Positions 22,463-33,944 of a DNA stretch of 64,000 bases are shown piece by piece. Position 1 is the stretch's first letter; the number at the start of each line of letters is the position of its first letter. Made by a program: the position numbers and the translations under genes. The notes beneath the pieces were generated by a model. It did not search any database, was not told the origin of the DNA, and worked only from the letters and a program-made list of their open reading frames with translations. This DNA is from Nicotiana tabacum (lineage: Eukaryota > Streptophyta > Magnoliopsida > Solanales > Solanaceae), in assembly GCF_000715075.1 (NCBI RefSeq), contig NC_134085.1, positions 135,050,060-135,114,059 of the forward strand, given 5' to 3'.

Positions 22463-23015
22463 TGTTTAACCAAAAATCCGAGTCTTTGGTCAAAGCTAGA
22501 AAGAAATTCGGGTTACTGATAATCAGGAGACGAAAATAAAATATTTTTGAGAATGATGGTAAAGCAGTAAATAGTTTTGTATTTCAGTAAGATCTCAATC
22601 GTATTTCGTGTCCTTACATATGTTGAGTCTTACCCCTTTATAGTTGATTCTAGGAGAAGATATAATGCCTTTGTCTTAATGAGGCAATTATGAGCAATAA
22701 ATGATATTTAAAAGAAACGTTACACAATCATTTCTATTTAATTCAGATTCTCTAACGTATTTGACATTTAATGTTGTATTTAAACTCTTTTACGTTATCA
22801 GATTCGTATCTTCAACTTCTTCTGATCTTTGATCTTTAAACGACTCGAATAGGTACGAGACTCGTACCTACTTTAGTAACGGTCCACACCTATGTTGCTT
22901 TCTTTTCCCCTTATCTGTTGTCGCTCGTGCCTCTTGGCTATTTATTGCGTTTTGACCTTTTGACCAGTCCACGTGTCATGACACATCATCTTCAATATTC
23001 AGACTCAGTTTTTTC
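22463..23015 (-). mobile_element. 5' LTR of element A (U3 tip missing)
   Basis: It is collinear with 11922-12483 and nearly identical. It stops at TTTTTTC (23015), lacking the last CCAATACA of its partner. Minus-strand TATAAAGG at about 22634-22642 stands for the TATA box. It abuts element B's LTR head to head. Confidence 0.9.
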
Positions 23016-23551
23016 GAAAAAAATGAATTTATATATGTTGAGACACGTGGACTGGTCAAATAGTCAAAGAATTATAATTAGTCAGAGTCATGGGCAGCAA
23101 TAGAAACGAGCAAAGGCAAAGGAAGAGGCACGAGAGGACATTTGAAGGATTCAGCGCCCGTATCTATTTAGATCATTTATCAAAAGGAACGGATCTGACC
23201 ATAATAAAGAGCGCAGATACAGAATTCGATAGGCATTAAATACCGGATACGTTAGAGAATTTGTATTGATTACAATGATTGTGTAACATAGCATTTAATG
23301 TCTTTAATTATTCATAATATCCTCATTATGATTTGAAGGAAACGCATACCTTCAAGACACCTATAAAAGGGAGGTATCTAGTCACTTGTAAGGACAGACA
23401 CAATTGAAATATACTCTGATTCACTTATATTTCTCCTGATTACATTCTGGTTACTCCAAATTATTCTCTTCTACATATTCTTTTAATTATCAGTAACCTG
23501 CGTTCTTCTAAAGTCTAGCTTTGACTAAAATTCTATTTTTTGATTAAACAA
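23016..23551 (+). mobile_element. 5' LTR of element B (U3 tip missing)
   Basis: It is collinear with 33084-33626 but begins at GAAAAAAATG, lacking the first TGTATTGG. TATAAAAG lies at 23362-23369. The U5 end is TTAAACA at 23551. Confidence 0.9.
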
Positions 23552-23553
23552 AT

Positions 23554-23573
23554 TGTTTCCGTTGTCGGGAATC
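23554..23573 (+). promoter_or_regulatory. Primer binding site region of element B
   Basis: TTGTTTCCGTTGTCGGGAAT follows the LTR by two bases. It resembles the tRNA-Asp-type PBS with C-to-T and G-to-A type differences, and matches A's PBS at the 3' half. Confidence 0.6.
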
Positions 23574-23619
23574 TGATAATCTATTTTCTTTTCACTTGAC
23601 CTTCCTTGTTACATCAATC

Positions 23620-25792
23620 ATGTCGAATAACAATGACAACACCCCAGGAAACCAAGAGAACCAACAAAGTCAGGGGGCCCACAGAACATTAACATTCAGG
23701 TTCCTACTCCGCAGGACTCTCTGCGACAATCTCGTGAGGGTACTCCCGATGGATCTCAAATAAACGAGTATGCTCAATTTGAAAATGCTGAAGCTGTTGA
23801 TGAAGCTCTGTAGAAGTTAATTACTGCTCAGGTCAACAAATCTGTTGAAGAGCTTGTTAACCAGTTACCTATTGCAACACCCACACCTTCTCCAAGTAAT
23901 AACACTATAGAAAACCCTCGTTTCGGGCTTGTTAACTCAAGCAGTGGTGGAACTCCCAGTAAATCGCAGGAGAGAGAACCAGGTAATGTAATTAATTCTG
24001 ATTTACAAAATTTAGTACTAACCTTGCAGAAACAGCCTAAGGAGCAAAGTGAACGCATAGAGCAGATACCCGGGGTGCCGCCCATAGTCAAAGGGGTAGA
24101 CATGAACAAATATACGCAACAACCCTGGAAGTCGAGTGTTGCCCCACTCCCAATTCCAAAAAAGTTCAAAATGTCTGATATTCCAAAGTATGATGGAACG
24201 ACAGACCCACGGGACCACGTGACTGCATTCACAATGGGCGTAAAAGGCAATGATTTGACTAAGCAGGAGATCGAGTCGATATTAGTCAAGAAATTTGATG
24301 AAACACTCACCAAAGGAGCACTAACGTGGTATTCCCTTTTACCTAAAAATTCTATAAATTTTTTTGTTGAGCTTGCAGATTCTTTCATCAAAGCGCACTC
24401 GGGAGCCCAAAAATTGGAAAAACGAATGGAGGATATTTTCAAAATTAAGCAAGGAGATTCAGAATTGCTTAGAGAATTCGTGGACAGATTTCAACGCGAA
24501 AGAATGACATTGCCGCATGTACCTGATAACTGTGCAGCTATAGCTTTCACAAGCAATTTGAATGAAAAAAGCTCGGAAGCTACGAGGAGACTAAAGGAAA
24601 ACCTTCGAGAATTCCCAGCTACAACATGGAACGATGTTTATAGCAGGTATAGCACGAAGTTGAGGATTGAGGAAGATATTGTTCCCCGATCTCAAAAAGA
24701 AGAAAGTATAAGTTTAAGACGTGCAGAGAACGAAAAAAGATCCGGTAAAATAGGTACGAGCCTTATATGGGACCTGCGGGGAAAGACTCACGGTCAAAAT
24801 AGGATAATCAAAGGCACGATCACAAATCAAGAAATAGAGAATCAGGTTCTTCATCAAGATTTAGGAACGAGCGAAACAACTATGAGTCACGGGATGCTGA
24901 CAGAAATTTAAAAGCGAGGTTCGGAGGTTACAACTTCAACGTCAGCACCTCCGAGATCGTAGCTGTTTTGAAAAGCATGGGAGATAAGGTTCGATGGCCA
25001 AAGGAAATGAGATCGAACCCAAACAGGCGCAACCCTGACCATTGGTGTGAGTTCCATAATGATCACGGGCATAAAACAACAGATTGCAGATTTTTACAAA
25101 GTGAAGTTGATCATTTATTAAAACAAGGATATCTTACAGAGTTGTTCAGCGAGAAAGGCAAGCAAGCTTACATGAAGAACAGGCAGGAGCCTCCAAGGCC
25201 ACCTTCTCCCAAAAGAACTATTAACGTTATAAGTGGGGGTGAAGACATTAATGGTGTGTCATATACTGCAGCTAACAAAACTTCCAAAATAACTATTACC
25301 CAAGGTAAACGGGTGCGGCATGTTCTAGAAGAAGGCAATATTACATTCAATGATGCAGATACAGATGGCGTATTAATCCCTCATAACGATGCACTGGTAA
25401 TATCTTTAATTGTGCATGATACTAATGTGAAACGAGTTTTGATTGATCCAGGTAGTTCCGTGAACATTATTTTGCTAAGAGTGCTACGTGAGATGCAAAC
25501 TGAAGATGGAGTAATACCAAAGGCGCATACTTTATCTGGATTCGATAATTCCAGTGTCCTCACAAAAGGAGAAGTAACACTCACCACTTTTGCTGAAGGG
25601 GTCGTCAAAGATACAAAGTTCCAGGTAGTAGACATGAAGATGGCTTACAACATGATTCTGGGAGACCATGGATCCATGAAATGGATGTTGTTCCTTCAAC
25701 CTTGCATAAAGTTATCAAATTCCCATCCCCATGGGGAATTTGTCAAATTTGCAAAGATCAACAAATATCCAGGGCTATTAAATCCATTGTAG
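23620..25792 (+). pseudogene. Gag-protease of element B, frameshifted
   Basis: It begins with an ATG at 23620 (MSNNNDNTPGNQENQQ), matching A's second methionine. The frame is lost near 23680. The gag core is open at 24024-24911 (KYDGTTDPRDHVTAF, KGALTWYSLLPKNS, FVDRFQRERMTLP). A second shift near 24915 leads to the zinc-knuckle and protease part at 24968-25792 (WCEFHNDHGHKTTDC; RVLIDPGSSVNIILL), whose end is again out of frame. The layout equals A's, so this is one gag-pro gene with at least three indels. Confidence 0.9.
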
Positions 25793-25822
25793 ATACAAGC
25801 ACGAGAAGTGAAGGCAAATAGC

Positions 25823-28130
25823 AATCACAGAAGGCAGTTGAGGACATCACAACACAGACCTCAACTAAACAAGTGCAAACAGATGTAGACTCAAGGCCTG
25901 ATACCATTCAAGAACCAGAAGAGAATGAAGATATCAAAACAACGATAGAGGAATTAGAACCTGTCGTGTTGTTTGCTCAGTGGCCTGATAAAAAAGTCTA
26001 TGTCGGGGCTAATCTTGACCAAGGAATGAAAGGTAAGTTAATCGAATTTTTGAAAACTAACATGGACTGCTTCGCTTGGTCTTACTCCAACATGACAGGA
26101 ATACCACCGGAGGTGATGACTCATAAACTAAATAAAGATCCGCCATATCCTCTTGTGAAGTAAAAGAAAAGAAAGTAGGGAACTTTCAAGAATCAGGTGA
26201 TTCAAGAAGAAGTCCAAAAATTGCTAAAAATTGGTTCCATTCGAGAGGTAAAGTATCCTAACTAGTTAGCTAATACTGTTGTGGTTCCAAAGAAAAATGG
26301 TAAGTGGAGGGTTTGTGTAGATTATACAGATCTTAACAAGCATGCCCTAAAGATTTTTTTTCACTTCCACACATAGATCAATTGATTGATGTAACTGCAG
26401 GTCATGAATTGTTAAATTTTTTAGATGCATATTCAGGATATAATCAGATTAAAATGGATCTGGCAAATGAAGAAAAAACTTCATTATAACAGACAGGGGG
26501 ACTTATTGTTATAAAGTAATGCCCTTTGGTCTAAAGAATGCAGGTGCAACATACCAGCGGTTAGTTACCAAAATGTTTCAGGAATATTTAGGAAAGACAA
26601 TAGAGGTATATATAGATGATATGCTTGTTAAAACTCAGCACTCAAAAATCACATATCACACTTGTCTAACACATTTTCAATTTTGCGCAAATTTAATATG
26701 AAGTTAAATCCCGAAAAATGTGCATTTGGCGTTGCATCAGGCAAGTTTTTGGGTTTTCTTGTTTCTAACCGTGGAATTGAAGTAAATCCTGCACAGATTA
26801 AAGCCATTGAGGAAATCCCTGACATACTTTCAAACAAGAAAGAAGTTCAAAGATTAACAGGGAGAATTGCGGCCTTGGGAAGATTCATCTCTAAATCATC
26901 AGAGAAGTGTTTTAAATTCTTCTCAGCTCTTAAAAAGCAGGATCATTTTGAATGGAATGAGGAATGTCAACAAGCACTTAGGAATTTGAAAACATACTTA
27001 TCAAATCCCCTCTGTTGGCAAAACCAAAGGCTGGGGAAAAGCTACTCTTATACCTTGCTATTTCGGAGGTGGCAGTAAATGCTGTTCTGGTCCGAGAAGA
27101 GCAAGGTAAACAATCACCTATCTATTACGTAAGTAAATCTTTGTTAGATGCATAAACAAGGTATCCTCAGTTAGAAAACTTGCACTTGCGTTAATCATGG
27201 CATCTAGGAAGTTAAGACCTTACTTTCAATGTCATCCTATCGTTGTGGTAACTACCTACCCTTTACGTAACATACTACATAAGCATGAGTTATCAGGTAG
27301 GTTAGCTAAGTGGCAATAGGGTTAAGTGAATACGAAATTGCATACCAACTTAGAACTGCTATAAAATCGCAAGTATTAGCTGATTTCGTGGCTGATTTTA
27401 GTCAGGGAATACAGTTAGAAGCAGAAAAAGAATTACAGATGTTCAATGGAGCCAACTCAGGAACTTGGACTTTATTCACTGATGGCTCATCTAATGTGAG
27501 AGGAGGAGGTTTGGGGATAGTATTGGTACCACCTACGGGTGAAACCATTCGGCAAGCTATTAAATGTCATTCTTTAACTAACAATGAGGCAGAATATGAG
27601 GCTATGATTGCAGGTTAGAACTGACACAGGAACTTAGCATAAATCAGATTATAATCAAAAGTGATTCACAACTCGTAGTTAATCAAACATTGGGGACTTA
27701 TACAGCCAGGGAAGCAAGGATGCAGCAGTATTTAGAAAAGGTACGAGAATTGGTAAAACAATTTCAAGATTAGAAGATTAGACAAATACCCAGGGACAAA
27801 ATTTTGAAGCAGACGCCTTAGCTAATCTCGCATCTGCGGCTGACCTGGCAAACGATGCAAATGCCTCAGTGATACATTTATTTCATTCAGTTCTTGATCC
27901 TGATGCGAATTAGGTAAATTTTAATAACTTAACCTGGGATTGGAGGAACGAAATTGTTGCTTTTTTGCAGTATGGAACCGTCCCTGATGACAAGAAAAAG
28001 GCATATGCGCTTCGAAGGCAGGCCGCTCGATACTGCTTAAAACAAGGCAATCTATATCATAAAATGTTTGGTAGACCCTTAGAAAGATGCCTTGGACCTT
28101 CGCAAACAGAGTATGTAATGAGATAAATAC
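25823..28130 (+). pseudogene. Pol of element B, RT and RNase H part
   Basis: It starts after gag-pro with VDSRPDTIQEPEENED and the conserved LIEFLKTNMDCFAWS. RT is present in pieces with several stops and frame changes (stop at 26161, shift near 26345 where the KACPKD motif loses a base, FGLKNAGATYQR and YIDD at 26520-26625). RNase H segments are at 27060-27300 and 27310-27618 (LFTDGSSNVRGGG; NNEAEYEAMIAG). It is clearly more damaged than A's pol. Confidence 0.88.
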
Positions 28131-29174
28131 ACGAGGGTCATTGCGGGAATCACGCGAGTGGAAGATCACTAGTAAGAACCTTAATTAGGGCAGGTTATTA
28201 CTGGCCTAAAATGGAAGAGGAGGCAGAAAGTTTCGTAGCCAAATGTGATAAATGCCAGAGGTACGGTAACAATATGCATAGACCTGCGGAATTTACATCC
28301 AGTCATTTCGCCGTGGCCATTTATGAAATGGGGAATGGATATCGTAGGACCATTACCGCAAGCAAAAGGACAGGTAAAATTTTTGCTTGTTCTCACTGAT
28401 TATTTTACTAAATGGGTAGAGGCAGGTGCATTCAAACAGGTACGAGAAAAGGAAGTCAGAGACTTTATTTGGCGGAATATCATATGTCGATTCGGCGTAC
28501 CAAAGGAGATCGTATGTGATAATGGTCCTCAGTTTATTGGAGCTCAGATCACGAATTTTTTTCAAAGTTGGCAAATTAAAAGGACTACGTCAACACCCTA
28601 CCATCCGGTGGGTAATGGGCAGGCAGAATCAACGAACAAAGTCATTATCAACAACTTAAAGAAACGGCTAGAGGAATCAAAAGGAAACTGGCCTGAAGTA
28701 TTACCTGGAGTTTTATGGGCTTATCGCACAACTGCAAAAACAAGTACAGGTGAAACACCGTTTTCATTGGTTTATGGAGCTGAGGCTTTAATTCCAGTTG
28801 AGATAGGGGAACCAAGTACATGGTTCACACAGGCGACACAAGAGTCTAATGACGAGGAGATGCGGGTCAATCTAGATTTACTCGAGGGGCGGAGAGAAGC
28901 TGCTTTAATAAGAATGTCAGCACAGAAGCAACTCATAGAACGATACTACAATAGAAAAGCACGCCTCAGGTTCTTCAAAATTGGGGACTTCGTGCTTAAA
29001 AAGGTTTTTCAGTCTACAAAGGTAGCTAACACAGGGAAATTAAGTCCAACATGGGAAGGACCCTACAGAGTGCGTGATGTTGTAGGAAAAGGAGCATATG
29101 AACTGGAGACAATGGATGGCAAGATACTACCTTCGCATTGGAATGCTTTTCATTTAAAGAGATACTATTTCTAA
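28131..29174 (+). pseudogene. Integrase of element B, catalytic core preserved
   Basis: The zinc finger (HEGHCGNHA, CDKCQRYGNN) follows a TAA near 28123 and is joined through a frame change near 28290 to an open stretch ending at 29174. The DDE triad is visible in GMDIVGPLPQ, CDNGPQFIG and GNGQAESTNK. The C-terminal part reads LSPTWEGPYRVRDV and ends LKRYYF like A's. It is the best-preserved enzymatic domain in the window, but the complete pol cannot be translated. Confidence 0.88.
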
Positions 29175-30281
29175 AGAAAATCCACGGTCAGGTATAACCA
29201 TTTTAAATATCATTTTTGAATTGTTAAGATTTTACTAACGATTTTAGATGATAGGCAAAACGCTAACTCATACTAAATGATGAGTCACGACCTGCAAGGC
29301 ACATGGAGTAACCTAAAATTCCTGGCCTAGGGTTACAATTATTCTGATAGAAATAAAAATGGGTTATGCAGTCTTCATCTATAATCGTCCCTCTGAGTCT
29401 CGTATGTTTTTCCTTTTCAGGGAAAGGACCAAATGTGAGAAACTATCAAGTGCTCGAGGCTTCATACTTCAACACTCAAACACTTAGGGGACTACATAAT
29501 ATACACGAACATGTGTATAAAGAAAGCAAAGAAGATTAAGGAAAAATCAAGCCTGAAAGAGTCAAGTCAAGTGCACAGTAAAAGTCATAAAGCCACGAGC
29601 TAAAGCCAGTCAAGTGTAGAGTAAAAGTCATAAAGCCACGAGCTAAGACCAAAGAAAAACCTCACTAGGGATAAAGGCTTTGTACTAAAACGGGTTATAA
29701 GGAAAAACCCCGTGTCTATTATTTATTGTTTTTTAAATCTGTTACAAGAAAAATAGTTACGAAAAAGTTATGGATGTAATTCAAATACATGTAAAGTTTT
29801 ATTCGGAACTAGACAAGGTTCAAAAATAAAAACTTGTCCAAGTTATTTCAGAAAAACATGTGTATTCCTGTTTCTTTTATCGTATGATAATACCATTATG
29901 AAGTTGAGACGTCTTCTTCATTAAGTATTGGAATATAAAAGGGCCCTCTTTTATAAAACTCATGTTTAAATTAATCATGAGGTTAATAGAAGCATTTTTC
30001 AGAAAACAAAAATGCAAATTATTATGTAAGTCCTTAAAAATAAAGGCGAGAATAAAGCAAGCAGAAGTTTAAGATAAAAAAACTTCTTAATATGTACAAA
30101 AAACAAATCTAAGACTAAGTTCCAACTTAGTCATCAAACTACGAAATTGTTTAGATTACCCCATTAAAAGACTTGGGGACTAATGTTCCTAAAATCAACC
30201 CTCAAATGAAGTTAAGGGTTTGATTACTATCTTCCAAAGTCAAAGCAAAAATAAAATCATTTGAATGATTAAAACTGGTCA
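29175..30281. other. Spacer between pol and antisense ORF of element B
   Basis: AT-rich, non-coding. It includes a short direct duplication near 29570-29650: AGTAAAAGTCATAAAGCCA occurs twice about 55 bp apart. Otherwise it is like the spacer of element A. Confidence 0.65.
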
Positions 30282-32705
30282 CTAAGAAGTTTGTGGTATT
30301 GAGGGAGGAACATCGATAGCAGCAGGCTCAATTTGGGCAGGTGCATCAGCAGGCGCGACTTCAACTTGACTTGCAGCAACGGGCTCGATCGGGTTTGAAA
30401 TAGTCATGACACCCGTATCAGCTTCAACATTCATAAAAGCTTCAGCCACGGGAACTTCATCCACAGGAGAAGGGAAGTCCTCAGTCTGTTGAGCCTTTTC
30501 AATAGTTTCGTTGATTTTAGCTAACTCTAACTCCAGGTTGAAGTTTTCTTGGCTAGCTTCAAGTAGGGTATCACGACGGGAATTCAAAAAAGCCCAACTT
30601 GCTTCAACGACAGATTTTTTCTTCAAGGATCTCATAATCCTTTTCCCAAGCAGTGATCTCATTTTTTAGCTCTTCATTTTCAGCCAAGGCAGAGCTGTGG
30701 GAAGCTTGAAGAGAGGCGTGGGAGCATTCTAAAGCACGCACCTTATCAGCAGATATTCTGAGGTCTTCTTGTGCTTGAGTCAAATTCTGCACAAGCTCCC
30801 CAGAGTAAACTTTCTTTTGATTTAAAAGAGCCTTTAACTCTCTGATCTCTTCACTAGTTTTAGATAGCTGCTCTGAAAAGGAGGACTCGAGACGCTCTTT
30901 GTCTTTCTCTGCTTGGTGTGAAGAAGCTTTTGTAACCGCCAATTCTGAGGTTAAGGTCCGTACTCGCTGCTCTAAGGTATTCTTGCTCTCTTGCAAGCTC
31001 TCTATGTTAAGCCGAGCACTCTCAAATTGCCCCTTCCAATTGGTTGCTTCCAATTGAGAGTCACGTGCTGTCTTCTCCAAAGGAGCAATTCTTTTCATCA
31101 ACTCTGTGCCGATAGATTAGCCTAAAAAGAAAAGAGAAGAAATAAGAATCTCAAAGATGAAAAATTTTGCAAAGTGGGAGAGAAGGAAAATACCTTCAGA
31201 GTGGCATGCACGATGTCATTCATTAAAGTCGGAGAACTATGGCTTTCCAGCTTTGCTTTTTCAATTGGTCCAATAAGAGGCTCTAGCCATATATCCGCCT
31301 GACCTGATTTTCTCAAAAGGCTATTCTCAGCAGGAATTTCAATAGTTACACACCTCATAGCGGCACTCTTACTTCTTTTCATCAACTCTAAGGTATTCTT
31401 GTTCTCTTGCAAGCTCTCTATGTCAAGCTGAGCACTCTCAAATTGCCCCTTCCAATTGGTTGCTTCCAATTGAGAGTCACGTGCTATCTTCTCCAAAGGA
31501 GCAGATCTTTTCATCAACTCTGTGCTTATAGATTAGCCTAAAAAAGAAAAGAGAAGAAATAAGAATCTCAAAGATGAAAATTTTTGCAAAGTGGGAGAGA
31601 AGGAAAATACCTTCAGAGTGGCATGCACGATGTCATTCATTAAAGTCGGGGAACTATGGCTTTTCAGCTTTGCTTTTTCAATTGGTCCAATAAGAGGCTC
31701 TAGCCATATATCCGCCTGACCTAATTTTCTCAAAAGGCTATTCTCAGCAGGAATTTCAATAGTTACCCACCTCATAGCGGCACTCTTACTTGAAGAGCCC
31801 GTTTCAGTATGATGAACTATAGGGGGGGGGGTAAAATTAGTAAAGTTGATAAATTTGAAAGAAGAAGGTACGAGAGGGATAAAAGACCTACGTGCAAAAT
31901 TCCACTTCTCAGGAAAGGGGACATTATCTTCACCCACTAAACCAACAGTGGGGGAAACAACAAATCGGTCATACCAGCCACGATCCTTGTCATCTTCAGG
32001 GCTCACCAAAACCCTCTTACTCCTGGCCACTAGTGTAAAAACACCATTACGAAAAAGCCTAGGTGAGTAAAGATGAATCAAGTGAGGGAATGTAAAAGGA
32101 GCTTCAGCTCTAGTGGCTAAATGCCTTAAACAGGCAACTGCCCTCCATATGATTGGGCCAATTTGACCCAAGCAGACATTGAAGAAACGGAAAAATTCGA
32201 GAATGACTGGGTCAATTACTGGTCTAAACCCTAAAGTAAAAGGGTAAGTGTAAATAAAAGAGAACCCCGTTAAATAGGAAGTAATTCTTTGATTAGGATT
32301 AGGGATAATAATGAGAAAATCATTACTCCAATGGCAGTCCTTATGAACCACAGGAGTCAAAACCTCTGTAATTTGAGTAGGGTAAGTATCAACACTATCT
32401 AATGCGGAAACTTGGTTTCTAAGAGATTCCCTGTCATGGTAAAAAGACAATTCTGAAGGAACTATCTCATCTACTAACGGTTCGCGTAAAGGTTCAGAAT
32501 GGTCTTTACCCCTAGAAGAAGATTTTTGAGAAAGGGAACCTCTGGTTCTAGAGAAAGGACCAGAACTAGAAGAAGGCATAGACGAACCACCTCCTCGAGT
32601 AGATCCTAAACTACGAAGTCTACCTCCCCTTCTATGCCTAACAGGGGCATTAGGGAAGGAGTCAGTAATGGAAACTCTCTCAGGGTTAAGATTTGGAGAA
32701 GACAT
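30282..32705 (-). pseudogene. Antisense extra ORF of element B
   Basis: It is opposite to B's gag-pol. The start is MSSPNLNPERVS at 32703-32705. The N-terminal domain (IGFSFIYTYPFTLGF-like, VCLGQIGPIIWRAVACL) is open to about 31890 and ends at a GTAGGT donor equivalent to A's exon 1 donor. A later exon, after a CCCTATAG acceptor near 31820, carries AMRWVTIEIPAENSLLRK. The conserved intron donor CTGAAG|GTATTT is repeated because of a 412-bp duplication. The coiled-coil part (30604-31101) shifts frame near 30620 into the acidic tail ending at 30282. Exons 2 and most of 3 of A's version are absent. The function is unknown. Confidence 0.78.
30976..31799 (-). repeat. 412-bp tandem duplication in B's antisense ORF
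   Basis: AAGGTATTCTTG...CTCTTGCAAGCTCT at 30976 recurs at 31388, and the following sequence, including the intron and the AAAATACCTTCAGAGTGG border, is repeated in order with few differences. Copy 1 is about 30976-31387 and copy 2 about 31388-31799. Confidence 0.85.
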
Positions 32706-33065
32706 ATCGAAAAGGAATGGTCTAAGGAAGAAGTCAACAAAGATTTGGAGAAATAAGTGTTCAATAAGCTTTACGTGATAAAGACAAAGGAAACAATTAT
32801 ATTTATACCGATAAGCAACCGCCAAAGGTAAAAGTGCAGAGGTGAAAATACCATAATTATGATAACTGGCACTTTATTAATAGTGGCACCGTAAAAACCT
32901 TGAAAAAGGACTGCAAAAACTGCAGAGCCAATGGAAAATCGACACGTGCATGAAGTATTAAATGGAAGTGACAATTGAAGCGTCAGTTTTGTCATAGCAT
33001 TAATGGTGACAAAAATTCTCGTTTTAATGAAATCTACTTCCCAAATATTCAATTGATGAATAAAT

Positions 33066-33083
33066 GGAAAGTGGGGGACTATC
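33066..33083 (+). promoter_or_regulatory. Polypurine tract of element B
   Basis: GGAAAGTGGGGGACTATC lies directly before the 3' LTR start TGTATTGGG and matches A's tract except for one G. Confidence 0.8.
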
Positions 33084-33626
33084 TGTATTGGGAAAAATTG
33101 AATTTATATATGTTGAGACACGTGGACTGATCAAATAGTCAAAGAATTATAATTAGTTAAGAGTCACGGGCAGCAATAGAAACGAGCAAAGGCAAAGGAA
33201 GAGGCACGGGAGGACATTTGAAGGATTCAACGCCCGTATCTATTTAGATCATTTATCAAAAGAAACAGATCTGACCATAATAAAGAGCGCAGATACGGAA
33301 TTCGATAGGCATTAAATACCGAATACGTTAGAGAATTTGTATTGATTACAATGATTGTGTAATGTAGCATTTAATGTCTTTAATTATTCATAATAGCCTC
33401 ATTATGATTTGAAGGAAACACATACCTTCAAGACACCTATAAAAGGGAGGTATCTAGTCACTTGTAAGGACAGACACAATTGAAATATACTCTAATTCAC
33501 TTGTTTTTCTTCTGATTATATTTTGGTTACTCCAAATTATTCTCTTCTACATATTCTTTTGATTATCAGTAACATGCGTTCTTCTAAATTCTAGCTTTGA
33601 CTAAAATTCTATTTTTTGGTTAAACA
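33084..33626 (+). mobile_element. 3' LTR of element B
   Basis: 543 bp, TGTATTGGG...GGTTAAACA, complete. TATAAAAG is at 33438-33445. Its U5 end touches GAGTA of the MATE exon. Confidence 0.93.
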
Positions 33627-33631
33627 GAGTA
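33627..33631. repeat. Target-site duplication GAGTA, right copy
   Basis: Matches 11915-11919; see that entry. It directly follows the last base of element B's 3' LTR. Confidence 0.88.
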
Positions 33632-33655
33632 GCCATTGAGCAACGGCGTCTCCAT
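33627..33655 (-). pseudogene. MATE exon 1, first 29 coding bases
   Basis: Minus strand ATG at 33653-33655 encodes METPLLNGY plus part of a Ser codon, then stops at the LTR. METPLL is a usual start for this MATE group. Joining to 11914 after one copy of the target site keeps the frame. Confidence 0.9.
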
Positions 33656-33944
33656 TATAGCATATGCTGTTGTAAAGTAAAGACTACTGTACTTCAAGTT
33701 ACACTTAACACTTAAATGATTTTCCCACTTCCCTTATTAATAAGCAACGAAAGCTATTAGGTTGATTGGGCCCCATCACTGCCACCTAGGATCAGTATTG
33801 GGTCCCATCTCGTTATTTTTCCCACTTCCCTAACAATAGATATTTAACGAAATCTAGACATTTATTAACAGCAACAAACAAACCCAGTTTGATCCCAATA
33901 TTTGGGGTGGTAGTAGTAGTAGTAGTTAGTAGTAGTAATAGTAG
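33656..33944 (-). other. Upstream flank of the MATE gene
   Basis: This is the 5' untranslated and promoter-side sequence of the broken gene. It ends in an AGT microsatellite (33909-33944). No firm TATA box or cis element can be named. Confidence 0.5.

Larger units (their letters stand above)
11922..23015 (-). mobile_element. Element A: Tat-type Ty3/gypsy retrotransposon
   Basis: An 11.1-kb element with two LTRs (11922-12483, 22463-23015), PBS, gag-pro, pol and an antisense extra ORF between pol and the 3' LTR. The RT motif GLKNAGATYQR and the order with an antisense ORF are typical of the Tat lineage. The LTRs differ at only a few sites per 100 bp where I compared them by eye. The 5' LTR lacks its first 8 bases at the junction with element B. 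Confidence 0.92.
23016..33626 (+). mobile_element. Element B: Tat-type Ty3/gypsy retrotransposon, opposite to A
   Basis: A 10.6-kb element with LTRs 23016-23551 and 33084-33626, gag-pro, pol and an antisense extra ORF. It is the same family as A but a distinct subfamily: the LTR ends match A (TGTATTGGG and GGTTAAACA) while the U3 interiors differ clearly. Its 3' LTR is followed at once by GAGTA and the MATE start codon region. Confidence 0.92.
7521..33655 (-). pseudogene. Broken MATE efflux transporter gene (DETOXIFICATION 33/35-like)
   Basis: Seven coding pieces (33627-33655, 11662-11919, 10517-11142, 9524-9580, 9131-9369, 8831-8949, 7521-7607) assemble into about 470 codons of a MATE family transporter. 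MATE proteins are 12-helix membrane antiporters, usually exchanging protons for flavonoids, alkaloids or other metabolites at the tonoplast or plasma membrane. Family signatures are GQYGVNS-like FKIICQYGVNSLTNIF, SALETLCGQAYGAGQ, FGWGTTGAAIAFD and VRVSNELGQGHPRA. The C-terminal exon is missing from the window. The gene is interrupted by 21.7 kb in exon 1, has a damaged acceptor before exon 6, and has insertions in introns 2, 5 and 6. DTX35-like is my closest match by memory; the substrate is unknown. Confidence 0.9.
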
